Below the pieces are notes generated by a model. It searched no databases. It worked only from the letters and a program-made list of their open reading frames with translations, and was not told the DNA's origin. Position numbers and translations under genes: made by a program. A stretch of DNA of 64,000 nt from CAWGLW01 sp963823525 (GTDB lineage: Bacteria; Pseudomonadota; Gammaproteobacteria; Steroidobacterales; Steroidobacteraceae), in contig CAWGLW010000005.1 of NCBI GenBank assembly GCA_963823525.1, positions 248,001 through 312,000 on the forward strand, in the 5' to 3' direction. Of the stretch, positions 51,258 to 59,511 are shown one piece after another. How positions within the stretch are numbered: the stretch's first letter is position 1; each line of letters starts with the position of its first letter.

Positions 51258-52130
51258 ATGAGTGCGATCGACGACAAGGTGCTGGCTGAGGCACTGCGCC
51301 ACGCCCTGGACGGTGTGGCCGTTGTCGATCTTGGGACCGATGAGCCCAGGCTGGTCTACGCAAATGCCACGCTCGCAGAGCTGCTCGGTCATCAGGATGT
51401 GCGGCTCGCCAGTACGACAATCGGTGAAATCGAGTCGGAGCCTATGTCCACTGCCGCGCTGGTGAGTTCGACAACGGGCGTGACGGTTCGCCTGCGACAT
51501 GCCGACGGCAGCCAACTGCAGTGCGAACGCTCACTGCTGATGCTTTCGAATGGACAGGCTGCTCTGTTCTATCGGCCCCAGCCGCGCGCTGCCGCAGGGG
51601 CGATGGCAGGAGCCTTTGAAAGATCCAGCGGACTGAGCACACGTGAGCATCTGCTGGAAGTATTGCGCCGCGACTGGTCCATTGCGACCCGGGATGGACG
51701 GACGATCACACTGATGCGGTTTGATATCGATTTCTGCACCGCATACCAGGAGGTCTTCGGGCGCACGGCGACCGAGGCAGCCTTGCGCCAGGTCGGGCGA
51801 ACGATCGGCTCTGCGATGCGGCGAAGCAGCGATGTTGTTGCGCGCTCCGCAGCCGATGAATTCATGGTGCTCGGTGTTGCAATGGAACGTGATAAGGCGC
51901 ACCAGCACGCCGCCTCGATCCTGCAGCGGATCGTCGCGCTGGCCATTCACCATCCGCGCTCCCCGACGGGTCGGTACCTGACCGCCAGCGCAGGTGTCGC
52001 GACCGTAGCGCCGCCCCAGCAGACGCAAAGCGAGGCAATACTGGCCGCGACCCTCGATGCCTTGCACGAAGCAAAGGGTCTCGGGGGCAACCAGGTGTGT
52101 GACGCCGAACTTGACTTCAAAGCCGGTTAA
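51258..52130 (+). CDS. PAS - degenerate GGDEF domain protein
   Basis: 290 residues, no membrane segment. An N-terminal PAS-like domain (about 8-107; LDGVAVVDL, LVYANATLAELLGH) is followed by a GGDEF fold (about 125-285). The signature is AADEF (residues 198-202) in DVVARSAADEFMVLG. The substrate loop that normally reads FDIDHFKxxNDxxGHxxGD here reads FDIDFCTAYQEVFGR then TATE, so the guanine-contacting Asn is Gln and the nearby Asp is Glu. Catalytic metal Asp156 and Asp200 remain. Probably not an ordinary diguanylate cyclase; it could be a nucleotide sensor or have altered specificity. ATG at 51258 chosen. Confidence 0.82.
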   Translation: MSAIDDKVLAEALRHALDGVAVVDLGTDEPRLVYANATLAELLGHQDVRLASTTIGEIESEPMSTAALVSSTTGVTVRLRHADGSQLQCERSLLMLSNGQAALFYRPQPRAAAGAMAGAFERSSGLSTREHLLEVLRRDWSIATRDGRTITLMRFDIDFCTAYQEVFGRTATEAALRQVGRTIGSAMRRSSDVVARSAADEFMVLGVAMERDKAHQHAASILQRIVALAIHHPRSPTGRYLTASAGVATVAPPQQTQSEAILAATLDALHEAKGLGGNQVCDAELDFKAG

Positions 52131-52155
52131 GTTCTGCTCCCCAGTCTTCCCCGCG

Positions 52156-55100
52156 TTATCCGCCGGGCGCCGGGATGCAGCTGCCAAGCGAGCTCAGAAG
52201 TGTTCGCGCCGCCCGGAGGCGTTCCTCGGGCTCGCGCCAGTTGCCCGTGAATCGCAGCTTGTGGGGACCGTCAAAACGCATCGACCCGGCATGCTGCTGA
52301 ACAATCAGGATCAGGGCCCCAGGGTCCAGCGGGGTTGAGTCCAGGAAGCTGACTGATCCAGCGGCGGGCCCGATATCGAGGCGCTCGACTCCAAGCCGCT
52401 CTGCGTCGATTCGCAGCTGCGCGATGCTGAACAGGTTCTTCGCCGGCTCAGGGAGCAATCCGAAGCGATCGATGGTCTCGGACTGCAGGTCCTCCAGTTG
52501 CGCGATAGACTCGACCCCCGAGATGCGCTTGTACATCACAAGCCGGGCATGCACATCCGGCAGGAAGTCCTCCGGCAGCAGCGAAGACATGTGCAGGTCG
52601 ATCTCCGGCCCATGATGCAGCGGACGCTCCAGGTCGGGCGTCTTCCCGGCGCGAAGATCCGCTACCGCACGCTCCAGCATTTCCATGTATAGCGAAAAAC
52701 CGATTTCCTGAATCTGCCCGCTTTGCCCCTCGCCGAGCAGTTCGCCGGCGCCTCGTATCTCGAGATCGTGCGTCGCGAGCACGAAACCGGCACCGAGGTC
52801 CTCCAGCGACTCGATCGCTTCCATGCGCTTCGCCGCGTCGGAATTCAGCGTGCGGGCCGGTGGGGTCAGCAGGTAGGCATAGGCCTGATGATGCGAGCGC
52901 CCGACCCGGCCGCGAAGCTGGTGTAACTGCGCGAGTCCGAATCGATCCGCCCGGTTTATGATGATCGTGTTGGCCGTTGGTACATCGATGCCGCTTTCAA
53001 TGATGGTCGTGCACAGCAGAAGGTTGCTGCGTCGGTGGTAGAAGTCGAGCATCACCTGTTCGAGTTCCCGCTCGCGCATCTGGCCGTGGCCGACCGCGAT
53101 TCGGGCTTCCGGCACGAGGCTCGCCAGTTGCTCGGCCATGCTTTCTATCGTCTCGATGCTGTTGTGCACGAAGTAAACCTGGCCGCCACGGCGCAGTTCG
53201 CGCAGGCAGGCCTCCCGAATCTTCGGGTCGCTCCATTCAGAAACAAAAGTCTTGATCGACAGTCGCGCGGCTGGCGGAGTCGTGATGAGTGACAGGTCGC
53301 GCAGACCGCCCATGGCCATGTTCAAGGTCCGCGGAATCGGCGTGGCGGTGAGCGTGAGCACATCGACCTCGGCGCGGCGCTGCTTCATCCTTTCCTTGTC
53401 ACGGACGCCGAATCGGTGTTCCTCATCGACGATCAACAGCCCGAGGTCCTTGAAGCGCACGTTCGGCTGCAATAGCCGATGGGTGCCGATCACGATGTCG
53501 ACCTTACCGTCGGCCAGGCCAGCAAGAACGGCTTTGGCTTCCGCGTTGCCACGAAACCGCGACAGCAGCTCGACCTTCACCGGCCAGTCTGCAAAGCGAT
53601 CGGCAAAACTCTGGTAATGCTGCTGGGCGAGCAGTGTCGTCGGCACGAGGACACCGACCTGCTTGCCGCCCTGCACAGCGACAAAAGCGGCTCGAAGGGC
53701 GACCTCGGTCTTGCCGAAGCCTACGTCGCCGCACACCACCCGGTCCATCGGCCGGGCCTCTTGCAGGTCAGTGATGACCTGCTCAATCGTGGCTTCCTGG
53801 TCGGCGGTGGCTTCAAAAGGAAAGCCCGACTCAAAGGCGCGCAAATCTGCCTCGTGCAGTTCGAACGCATGTCCGGGTCGCGACGCGCGACGCGAGTAAA
53901 CGTCGAGTAACTCGGCGGCGGCGTCACGAATCCGTGCGGCCGCTCGCTGGCGTGCCTTTTTCCATTGCTCACCGCCAAGCTTGTGCAGTGGCGCCGACTC
54001 CGGCGCTGCCCCCGTGTACCTGCTGATGCGTTCAAGCGCCTGCACCGGGACATAGAGGCGATCGTCGTCTGCGTACTCGAGAACGAGGAACTCTGCGGCC
54101 ATGCCGCCGGCGTCCATGGTGGCCAGGCCGCAGTAGCGGCCAACGCCATAGTCCTCATGAACCACCGGGGCCCCCGGACGCAGGTCGGACAATTGCTGGA
54201 TGATTTTTGCCGGATCGCGCTCCGACCGCCGCCGGCGCCGCTCCTGCCTGACCCGCTCCCCAAATAACTGTTCCTCGGCAATGATCGTGACCGCCGGTGC
54301 CTTCAACGCGGCACCGGTTGCCAGCGGCGCGACGACAATTCCTACCGGCGCGTCGGACGCAAGAAATTCTCCCCAGTCATTGAATACGGCGGCCGCGGTC
54401 TTGAAAGGGCGTAGGAGGTCGAGCAGCAGTTCGCGCCGGCCCGGGGACTCCGCGGCCAGCAGGACCCTGGAGGCGCTCGAGTCCAGGAAGTCGGCGAACG
54501 CCCGAATCGTCTCCTCGTGGCGCTGATCGATGCGGGTGACGGGAGCCTCCGTCGCACCAAAATCGAATACCGGCAGACCGTCGGCAGCCGTCGTTGTGCC
54601 GGCCCCATCGAGCAGAATCGCGGGCAATTGTCCGGCTCGCGCCAGCCACTCCTCGGGGGGTGTGAATATCTCTGCCGGCGCGAGCACTGGCCGCTCGATA
54701 TCGTAGCGATGTTCCTCGTATCGCTGCTCAATTCCGCTCCATGCCTGCTGCAGCGTTCCGGAGAGATCCGTCGGGTGCACGATAAAGCCGCTATCCGGGA
54801 GGTAGTCGAAAAGGCTGGCGGTGTCCTCGAAAAACAACGGCAGGTAGAACTCGACCCCGGCCGGTGCATGCCCGTCGCCGATATCGCGATACAACGGCAT
54901 TCGTGTCAGGTCCCCGGGAAATCGCGTACGGAACCGCCGACGGAATTCGCGTCTGGAGTCTTCGGCCAGGCTGAATTCACGTGCCGGAAGCAGTTCCAGG
55001 CAGTCCAGGCGCTTGCTGGATCGCTGGGTTTCGGGGTCAAAGCTACGGATGCTGTCGATCTCCAGATCGAGCAGGTCAATGCGTGACGGGGCATCACTGC

Positions 55101-55623
55101 CCATTGGAAAAATATCGAACAGGGAACCACGGATGGCGAACTCGCCGGGCGCGGCAACCTGTGGAACACTGGCGTACCCTGCTGCTGCCAGTCTCGACCT
55201 GAATGCCTCGAGGTCGAGCGCCTCACCGACCTTGAGACTCAGGGCATGTCCGTCCACGAATTGCCGCGGCGGCAATCGCTGCATTGCGGTCTGGATGTCA
55301 GCGATGATGAGCCCGGCTTGAAGTGAGGGGAGGCGGGCCAGGGCCCGCAGCCGCTGAGAGATGATATCCGGGTGCGGTGAGAATCGATCGTAGGGCAGGG
55401 TCTCGTAGTCGGGAAAGACCAGCACCGGAAATCCGGGTGAAGCAAAAAAGCGCAGTTCCTCTTCGATCGTTGCCGCGGTGGCGGCGTCGTGGACGAGGAG
55501 GAGTACGGGTGCGGCCGTTTGCTCAGCAATCTGCGCGAGATGGAATGCCCGAGCGGCGCCCGCCAGTCCCGTCCAGCGTACTCTCGGCTCGCGCTTTGAG
55601 GGCCCGTTAGCGCTTAAAAGCAT
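52156..55623 (-). CDS. mfd: Transcription-repair coupling factor Mfd
   Basis: ATP-dependent translocase that removes stalled RNA polymerase and recruits UvrA. 1155 residues. UvrB-homology module at the N-terminus (FPDYETLPYDRFSPHPDIIS), RNAP-interacting domain (GAPVVHEDYGVGRYCGL, then EYADDDRLYVPVQAL), and RecG-like motor with Walker A CGDVGFGKTEVALRAAF, DEEH in LLIVDEEHRFGVR, TATPIPRTLNMAMGGLRDLS and QLRGRVGRSHHQAYAYLL. C-terminal UvrA-binding domain present. No clear Shine-Dalgarno precedes the ATG; the upstream sequence is AT-rich. Confidence 0.98.
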   Translation of the reverse strand: MLLSANGPSKREPRVRWTGLAGAARAFHLAQIAEQTAAPVLLLVHDAATAATIEEELRFFASPGFPVLVFPDYETLPYDRFSPHPDIISQRLRALARLPSLQAGLIIADIQTAMQRLPPRQFVDGHALSLKVGEALDLEAFRSRLAAAGYASVPQVAAPGEFAIRGSLFDIFPMGSDAPSRIDLLDLEIDSIRSFDPETQRSSKRLDCLELLPAREFSLAEDSRREFRRRFRTRFPGDLTRMPLYRDIGDGHAPAGVEFYLPLFFEDTASLFDYLPDSGFIVHPTDLSGTLQQAWSGIEQRYEEHRYDIERPVLAPAEIFTPPEEWLARAGQLPAILLDGAGTTTAADGLPVFDFGATEAPVTRIDQRHEETIRAFADFLDSSASRVLLAAESPGRRELLLDLLRPFKTAAAVFNDWGEFLASDAPVGIVVAPLATGAALKAPAVTIIAEEQLFGERVRQERRRRRSERDPAKIIQQLSDLRPGAPVVHEDYGVGRYCGLATMDAGGMAAEFLVLEYADDDRLYVPVQALERISRYTGAAPESAPLHKLGGEQWKKARQRAAARIRDAAAELLDVYSRRASRPGHAFELHEADLRAFESGFPFEATADQEATIEQVITDLQEARPMDRVVCGDVGFGKTEVALRAAFVAVQGGKQVGVLVPTTLLAQQHYQSFADRFADWPVKVELLSRFRGNAEAKAVLAGLADGKVDIVIGTHRLLQPNVRFKDLGLLIVDEEHRFGVRDKERMKQRRAEVDVLTLTATPIPRTLNMAMGGLRDLSLITTPPAARLSIKTFVSEWSDPKIREACLRELRRGGQVYFVHNSIETIESMAEQLASLVPEARIAVGHGQMRERELEQVMLDFYHRRSNLLLCTTIIESGIDVPTANTIIINRADRFGLAQLHQLRGRVGRSHHQAYAYLLTPPARTLNSDAAKRMEAIESLEDLGAGFVLATHDLEIRGAGELLGEGQSGQIQEIGFSLYMEMLERAVADLRAGKTPDLERPLHHGPEIDLHMSSLLPEDFLPDVHARLVMYKRISGVESIAQLEDLQSETIDRFGLLPEPAKNLFSIAQLRIDAERLGVERLDIGPAAGSVSFLDSTPLDPGALILIVQQHAGSMRFDGPHKLRFTGNWREPEERLRAARTLLSSLGSCIPAPGG

Positions 55624-55766
55624 ATATAAAACAAATTGTTACGGACGAATATTAATGTCCGAAATGACTGGCTTTCGCCTGCCGTCAGCGACAGCGGCGG
55701 AGGGGAGGTTAGCAGACCTCGCGTGACTTCGGGATCTGCTGGCCGGTCCGGTCGGACCGGCTGAAA

Positions 55767-56060
55767 TCAGCTCGTCGGCGTGCGGCTTATTGCCACGGCG
55801 TGCAGCACGAGGCTGCGTTCGAAATAGACGACAAAATCGGGGTAAACCCAGCGACTGATCGGCGGCTGGCCAACCGCTGACACCCGGCGCGCGGGGGCGC
55901 CAAAGCGTTGTTCCACCTGCGCCATGCTCAGGCCGCGTTGCGGTATCGCCACGCGGGCCGATGCCGGCGCATCGACCATCTGCAGGTTCTGGGCATTGAC
56001 CGCCGCAGCACTCAGATAAACCCCGAGCGCCCCGCATACCACCAGCAATGTCTTTCGCAT
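55767..56060 (-). CDS. Small secreted protein of unknown function
   Basis: 97 residues with a signal peptide (about residues 1-24, ending VNAQ after a KTLLVVCGALGVYLSAAA core). The mature part has IPQRGLSMAQVEQRFGAPAR followed by PPISRWVYPDFVVYFE and HAVAI. The M-x-x-V-x-x-R-F-G-x-P turn and the following aromatic strands recall the SmpA/BamE/OmlA-type small fold; I infer a periplasmic domain, no function assigned. Divergent from lolC, same strand as mfd 143 bases away. Confidence 0.75.
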   Translation of the reverse strand: MRKTLLVVCGALGVYLSAAAVNAQNLQMVDAPASARVAIPQRGLSMAQVEQRFGAPARRVSAVGQPPISRWVYPDFVVYFERSLVLHAVAISRTPTS

Positions 56061-56235
56061 GAAACTGACCTTTGCACCAATGCCGGGCCAAATATAGCAC
56101 TCGATTTGCCTGATCTGGCAGGTTGCGAACCGATTCCTTGTGCCAGTTCACTGTATTGCCGGGGAGAACAGCGTCCAGCCGGAGGTGCAAAGCAAGCCCG
56201 CGGCAGGTAGCCTTGCGCTCTTTCGCCCGGCCCGC

Positions 56236-57483
56236 ATGTTTCATCCCCTGCCCATTTTCGTCGGCTTGCGTTATGTGAGGACCCGTCGCCAGGGGTTCTT
56301 CGTATCCTTCATTTCCTGGGTGTCGATGCTCGGCGTGGCGCTCGGTGTCGCCGCGCTGATCACTATCATTTCCGTGATGAACGGTTTCGAGGGCGAGTTG
56401 CGAGGACGGCTCGTCGCGCTGACGGCGCACGTTACGATCGAGGGGCCGCCGGGCAGCATGAATGACTGGCAGGCGGTCGCGAGGGAAGCGGCCACTGTCC
56501 CCGGAGTGGAGGGCGTCGCGCCGTTCGTGGATGTACAGGCCATGCTTGGACGGTCCGGCAACCTGGTTCCGGTGCTGCTGCACGGCGTGGATCCCGGCGC
56601 CGAATCAAACGTTTCAACAGTTGACGAACACCTGCTGGAAGGCCGAATCGCCGATCTGGTTCCCGGTTCGAGGCGAATGATCATTGGCCGCATCCTGGCA
56701 TGGCAGCTCGGCGCCGATGTCGGTGACGAGTTAACCGTCATGGTGCCCGGACGTGAACTGCTGACGGGCAATGGCGCGCCGTCCTTGCGAACTTTTGAAG
56801 TGACCGGTGTCTTCGAAGTCGGCCTGAAGGAGCACGATGCCTCGCTGGTACTGGTTTCCATGGACGACGCTGCGGAGTTGCAGGGCCGCACGGCGGGGCC
56901 AACCGGGTTGCGTCTGCGCTTCCACGACGTGATGGATGCACCGCGGCATACGCCGGAGGTCGCCGCGGCCGTTGGCGATGGCTTTGAGGTCAGCGACTGG
57001 AGCCAGCAGCATGCCGCTTATTTCCGCGCCATCCGGATCGAAAAGACGATGATGAGCCTGATACTGATGCTGGTCGTCGCTGTCGCCGCGTTTAACATCG
57101 TGGCGGCGCTGGTGATGGTGGTTAACGAGAAGCGCTCAGATATTGCGATTCTGAAGACGCTTGGCCTGGCGCCTGGCGGGGTCGTGGGCATTTTTCTGAC
57201 TCAAGGTCTCGTGATCGGGGGAATCGGGACGCTGCTGGGTACCGCGCTTGGCGTGCTGATCGCCCGTAATGTCAGCGATATCGTACCGGTGCTCGAGCGC
57301 GTCTTCGGTTTTTACGTCATGGATCCAAGCGTCTACTACATCACCGAGATTCCATCGGAATTGCATGCGGGTCAGATTCTGACGATTGCCGGTCTGGCTT
57401 TTTTGCTGACCGTGCTGGCGACGATCTACCCGTCCATTCGGGGTGCGGCAACCGAGCCGGCGGACGCATTGCGGTACGAATAG
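56236..57483 (+). CDS. lolC: Lipoprotein-releasing ABC transporter permease (LolC type)
   Basis: Permease of LolCDE, which extracts outer-membrane lipoproteins from the inner membrane and hands them to LolA. 415 residues: membrane helix 1 (about 25-48), a large periplasmic domain with a MacB-like core (about 49-270), and three C-terminal helices (about 275-395). FVGLRYVRTRRQGFFVSFISW and VMNGFEGELRGR at the N-terminus and RSDIAILKTLGL are family motifs. I use the ATG at 56236. The stop TAG overlaps the lolE GTG. LolC versus LolE naming is tentative. Confidence 0.93.
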   Translation: MFHPLPIFVGLRYVRTRRQGFFVSFISWVSMLGVALGVAALITIISVMNGFEGELRGRLVALTAHVTIEGPPGSMNDWQAVAREAATVPGVEGVAPFVDVQAMLGRSGNLVPVLLHGVDPGAESNVSTVDEHLLEGRIADLVPGSRRMIIGRILAWQLGADVGDELTVMVPGRELLTGNGAPSLRTFEVTGVFEVGLKEHDASLVLVSMDDAAELQGRTAGPTGLRLRFHDVMDAPRHTPEVAAAVGDGFEVSDWSQQHAAYFRAIRIEKTMMSLILMLVVAVAAFNIVAALVMVVNEKRSDIAILKTLGLAPGGVVGIFLTQGLVIGGIGTLLGTALGVLIARNVSDIVPVLERVFGFYVMDPSVYYITEIPSELHAGQILTIAGLAFLLTVLATIYPSIRGAATEPADALRYE

Positions 57484-58742
57484 TGGCAGCCGGAATTCCC
57501 TACGAACTCAAAATCGGGCGACGCTACCTTCGATCGAGCGGCAATCGCTTCCTTTCGTTCATCTCGCTGATGTCGATTCTTGGCGTTGCCATTGGCGTGG
57601 CGGTCCTGATCATCGTTCTTTCGGTCATGAACGGGTTTGAGAAGGAGCTGCGCAGCCGGATACTGAGCATGACCTCGCACGCAACGGTCAGCGCGTTCGG
57701 TGCTGGCTTGCCGGACTGGCCGGGGCTCGTGAACACGGCGCTTGAGAACCCGGCTCTGACCGGCGCCGCGCCGTTTGTCGAAGGCGAAGCGTTACTGATC
57801 GGCGGTGCCGACGATGGCCGCTCCAGCGCCGCCACGGTGCGCGGGATCGATCCCGAACTCGAGCGAACCGTCTCCTCCGTCGAGGCTCGAATGACGAATG
57901 GATCTCTCGGCGCACTGGTGGAAGGGGAGTATGGGTTGATCCTCGGTTCGGAGCTGGCCAGGAGCCTTGGGGTCTCGAGCGGTGACAGCGTGGTCATTGC
58001 GATAGCACAGGGTAGCGTCACACCCGCGGGGGTCGTGCCGCGGATGCGCCGGTTTACGGTGAAAGGGGTCTTCTTCTCCGGCATGTACGAGATCGACAGC
58101 ACGCTGGCACTGGTGAACCTCGCCGACGCGGGTCGCCTGTTTCGCCTGCGTGGCAACGTCACAGGCCTGCGACTGGCGACGGCCGATCCGTTTGCAGCAC
58201 CACGGGTTGCACGTGAGGTCGCCGCTGCGCTGGGGGGAGGTCTCTACGTCGATGACTGGACGCGCCGTCACGCAAATTTCTTTCGTTCCATTGAGCTGAC
58301 AAAACGAATGATGTTTTTCATTCTCCTGCTGGTCGTCGCCGTGGCGGTCTTTAACATCGTTTCGACCCTGGTCATGGCCGTCAAGGAAAAGCAGCCGGAT
58401 ATCGCGATCCTGCGTACTCTCGGTGCCCGACCCGGAAGCATACTGACGATCTTCTCGACGCAGGGAACCGTGATCGGTCTGATCGGCACGCTCACGGGCG
58501 TGGTGCTTGGCATACTCGTCTCTGTAAACCTGGAGTCGCTGGTGCACGGGCTGGAGGCGTTGCTCGGAACGCGTTTCATGGATGCGAGCGTCTACTACAT
58601 GAGCGACCTGCCGGCCAGCGTGGAATTGCCAGACGTCGTGCTGATCGCAGTGATCGCGTTTGTGCTGTGCTGCGTGTCGACAATTTATCCGGCGTGGCGC
58701 GCTGCCACAACCGATCCGGCAAGGGCATTGCGTCATGATTGA
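57483..58742 (+). CDS. lolE: Lipoprotein-releasing ABC transporter permease (LolE type)
   Basis: Partner permease to the preceding gene: 419 residues with the same layout of one N-terminal helix, a periplasmic domain and three C-terminal helices. PYELKIGRRYLRSSGNRFLS, VMNGFEKELRSR and KQPDIAILRTLGARPGS mirror the first permease, so the two arose by duplication and give the LolC/LolE heterodimer. It is second in the operon. Start GTG at 57483; it overlaps lolD by 8 bases. Confidence 0.93.
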   Translation: MAAGIPYELKIGRRYLRSSGNRFLSFISLMSILGVAIGVAVLIIVLSVMNGFEKELRSRILSMTSHATVSAFGAGLPDWPGLVNTALENPALTGAAPFVEGEALLIGGADDGRSSAATVRGIDPELERTVSSVEARMTNGSLGALVEGEYGLILGSELARSLGVSSGDSVVIAIAQGSVTPAGVVPRMRRFTVKGVFFSGMYEIDSTLALVNLADAGRLFRLRGNVTGLRLATADPFAAPRVAREVAAALGGGLYVDDWTRRHANFFRSIELTKRMMFFILLLVVAVAVFNIVSTLVMAVKEKQPDIAILRTLGARPGSILTIFSTQGTVIGLIGTLTGVVLGILVSVNLESLVHGLEALLGTRFMDASVYYMSDLPASVELPDVVLIAVIAFVLCCVSTIYPAWRAATTDPARALRHD

Positions 58743-59439
58743 AAGTGAAGTGCTCGGTTGCGATGACGTGCGCAAGCATTTTGACGAGGCCGGACGCAGG
58801 CTCGACGTGCTGTGCGGCGTCAACCTGCGGGTCGAGCGAGGCGAAACCCTGGCCGTAGTCGGCGAGTCGGGCTCCGGCAAGACGACCCTGTTGCAGATTC
58901 TCGGGGGTCTGGACCTGCCGAGCAGCGGAGCGATTCGCATCGCGGGGCATTCGCTCAGCGAGATGTCTGATTCGGCTCGAGGTACCCTGCGAAACCACGC
59001 GCTGGGGTTCGTTTACCAGTTTCATCACCTGCTGCCGGAGTTCTCGGCACTGGAGAATGTTGCAATGCCACTGCTGGTTCGCCGCACGCCAGCGGCGCTG
59101 GCCAGGCAGCAGGCGAGCTGGTTCCTCGAGCGGGTTGGCCTCGGCGAGCGGCTCAGTCATCGGCCGGCTCAGCTCTCCGGTGGTGAGCGGCAGCGCGCTG
59201 CGGTTGCGCGTGCGCTGGTGACCCGGCCGCAACTTGTGCTCGCCGACGAGCCCACGGGCAATCTCGACGGCCGCAACGCGCGCGGTGTCCTTGAGCTGAT
59301 GCTTGAACTGAACCGCGAACTGGGCACCAGCCTCGTCCTGGTTACTCATTCCGCAGAAATTGCCGACCAGATGCAGCGCCAGCTCGTTCTGCACGAGGGG
59401 CGGCTCGATCCTGTCGGTTTCGCGCAGGGTCAAATCTGA
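58735..59439 (+). CDS. lolD: Lipoprotein-releasing ABC transporter ATPase LolD
   Basis: ATPase of LolCDE. 234 residues. Walker A GESGSGKTTLLQ, Q-loop YQFHHLLPEFSALENVAMPL, ABC signature LSGGERQRAAVARAL, Walker B LVLADEPTGNLD and H-loop VLVTHS are all present. The FHHLLPEFSALEN stretch is typical of LolD rather than other MacB-type ATPases. I use the ATG at 58735; the upstream frame is inside lolE. Confidence 0.97.
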   Translation: MIESEVLGCDDVRKHFDEAGRRLDVLCGVNLRVERGETLAVVGESGSGKTTLLQILGGLDLPSSGAIRIAGHSLSEMSDSARGTLRNHALGFVYQFHHLLPEFSALENVAMPLLVRRTPAALARQQASWFLERVGLGERLSHRPAQLSGGERQRAAVARALVTRPQLVLADEPTGNLDGRNARGVLELMLELNRELGTSLVLVTHSAEIADQMQRQLVLHEGRLDPVGFAQGQI

Positions 59440-59511
59440 GCGAAACGGGCCGCTATGCGGCTCGCCAACCGCCGCGCAGTGTCCGAGCCTCTCTAGCGGG
59501 AGGCGCTTACA

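Noticed and set aside
55655..55726. 24-codon frame in the mfd upstream region
   Set aside because: Short, weak ribosome site, no conservation visible; probably chance.
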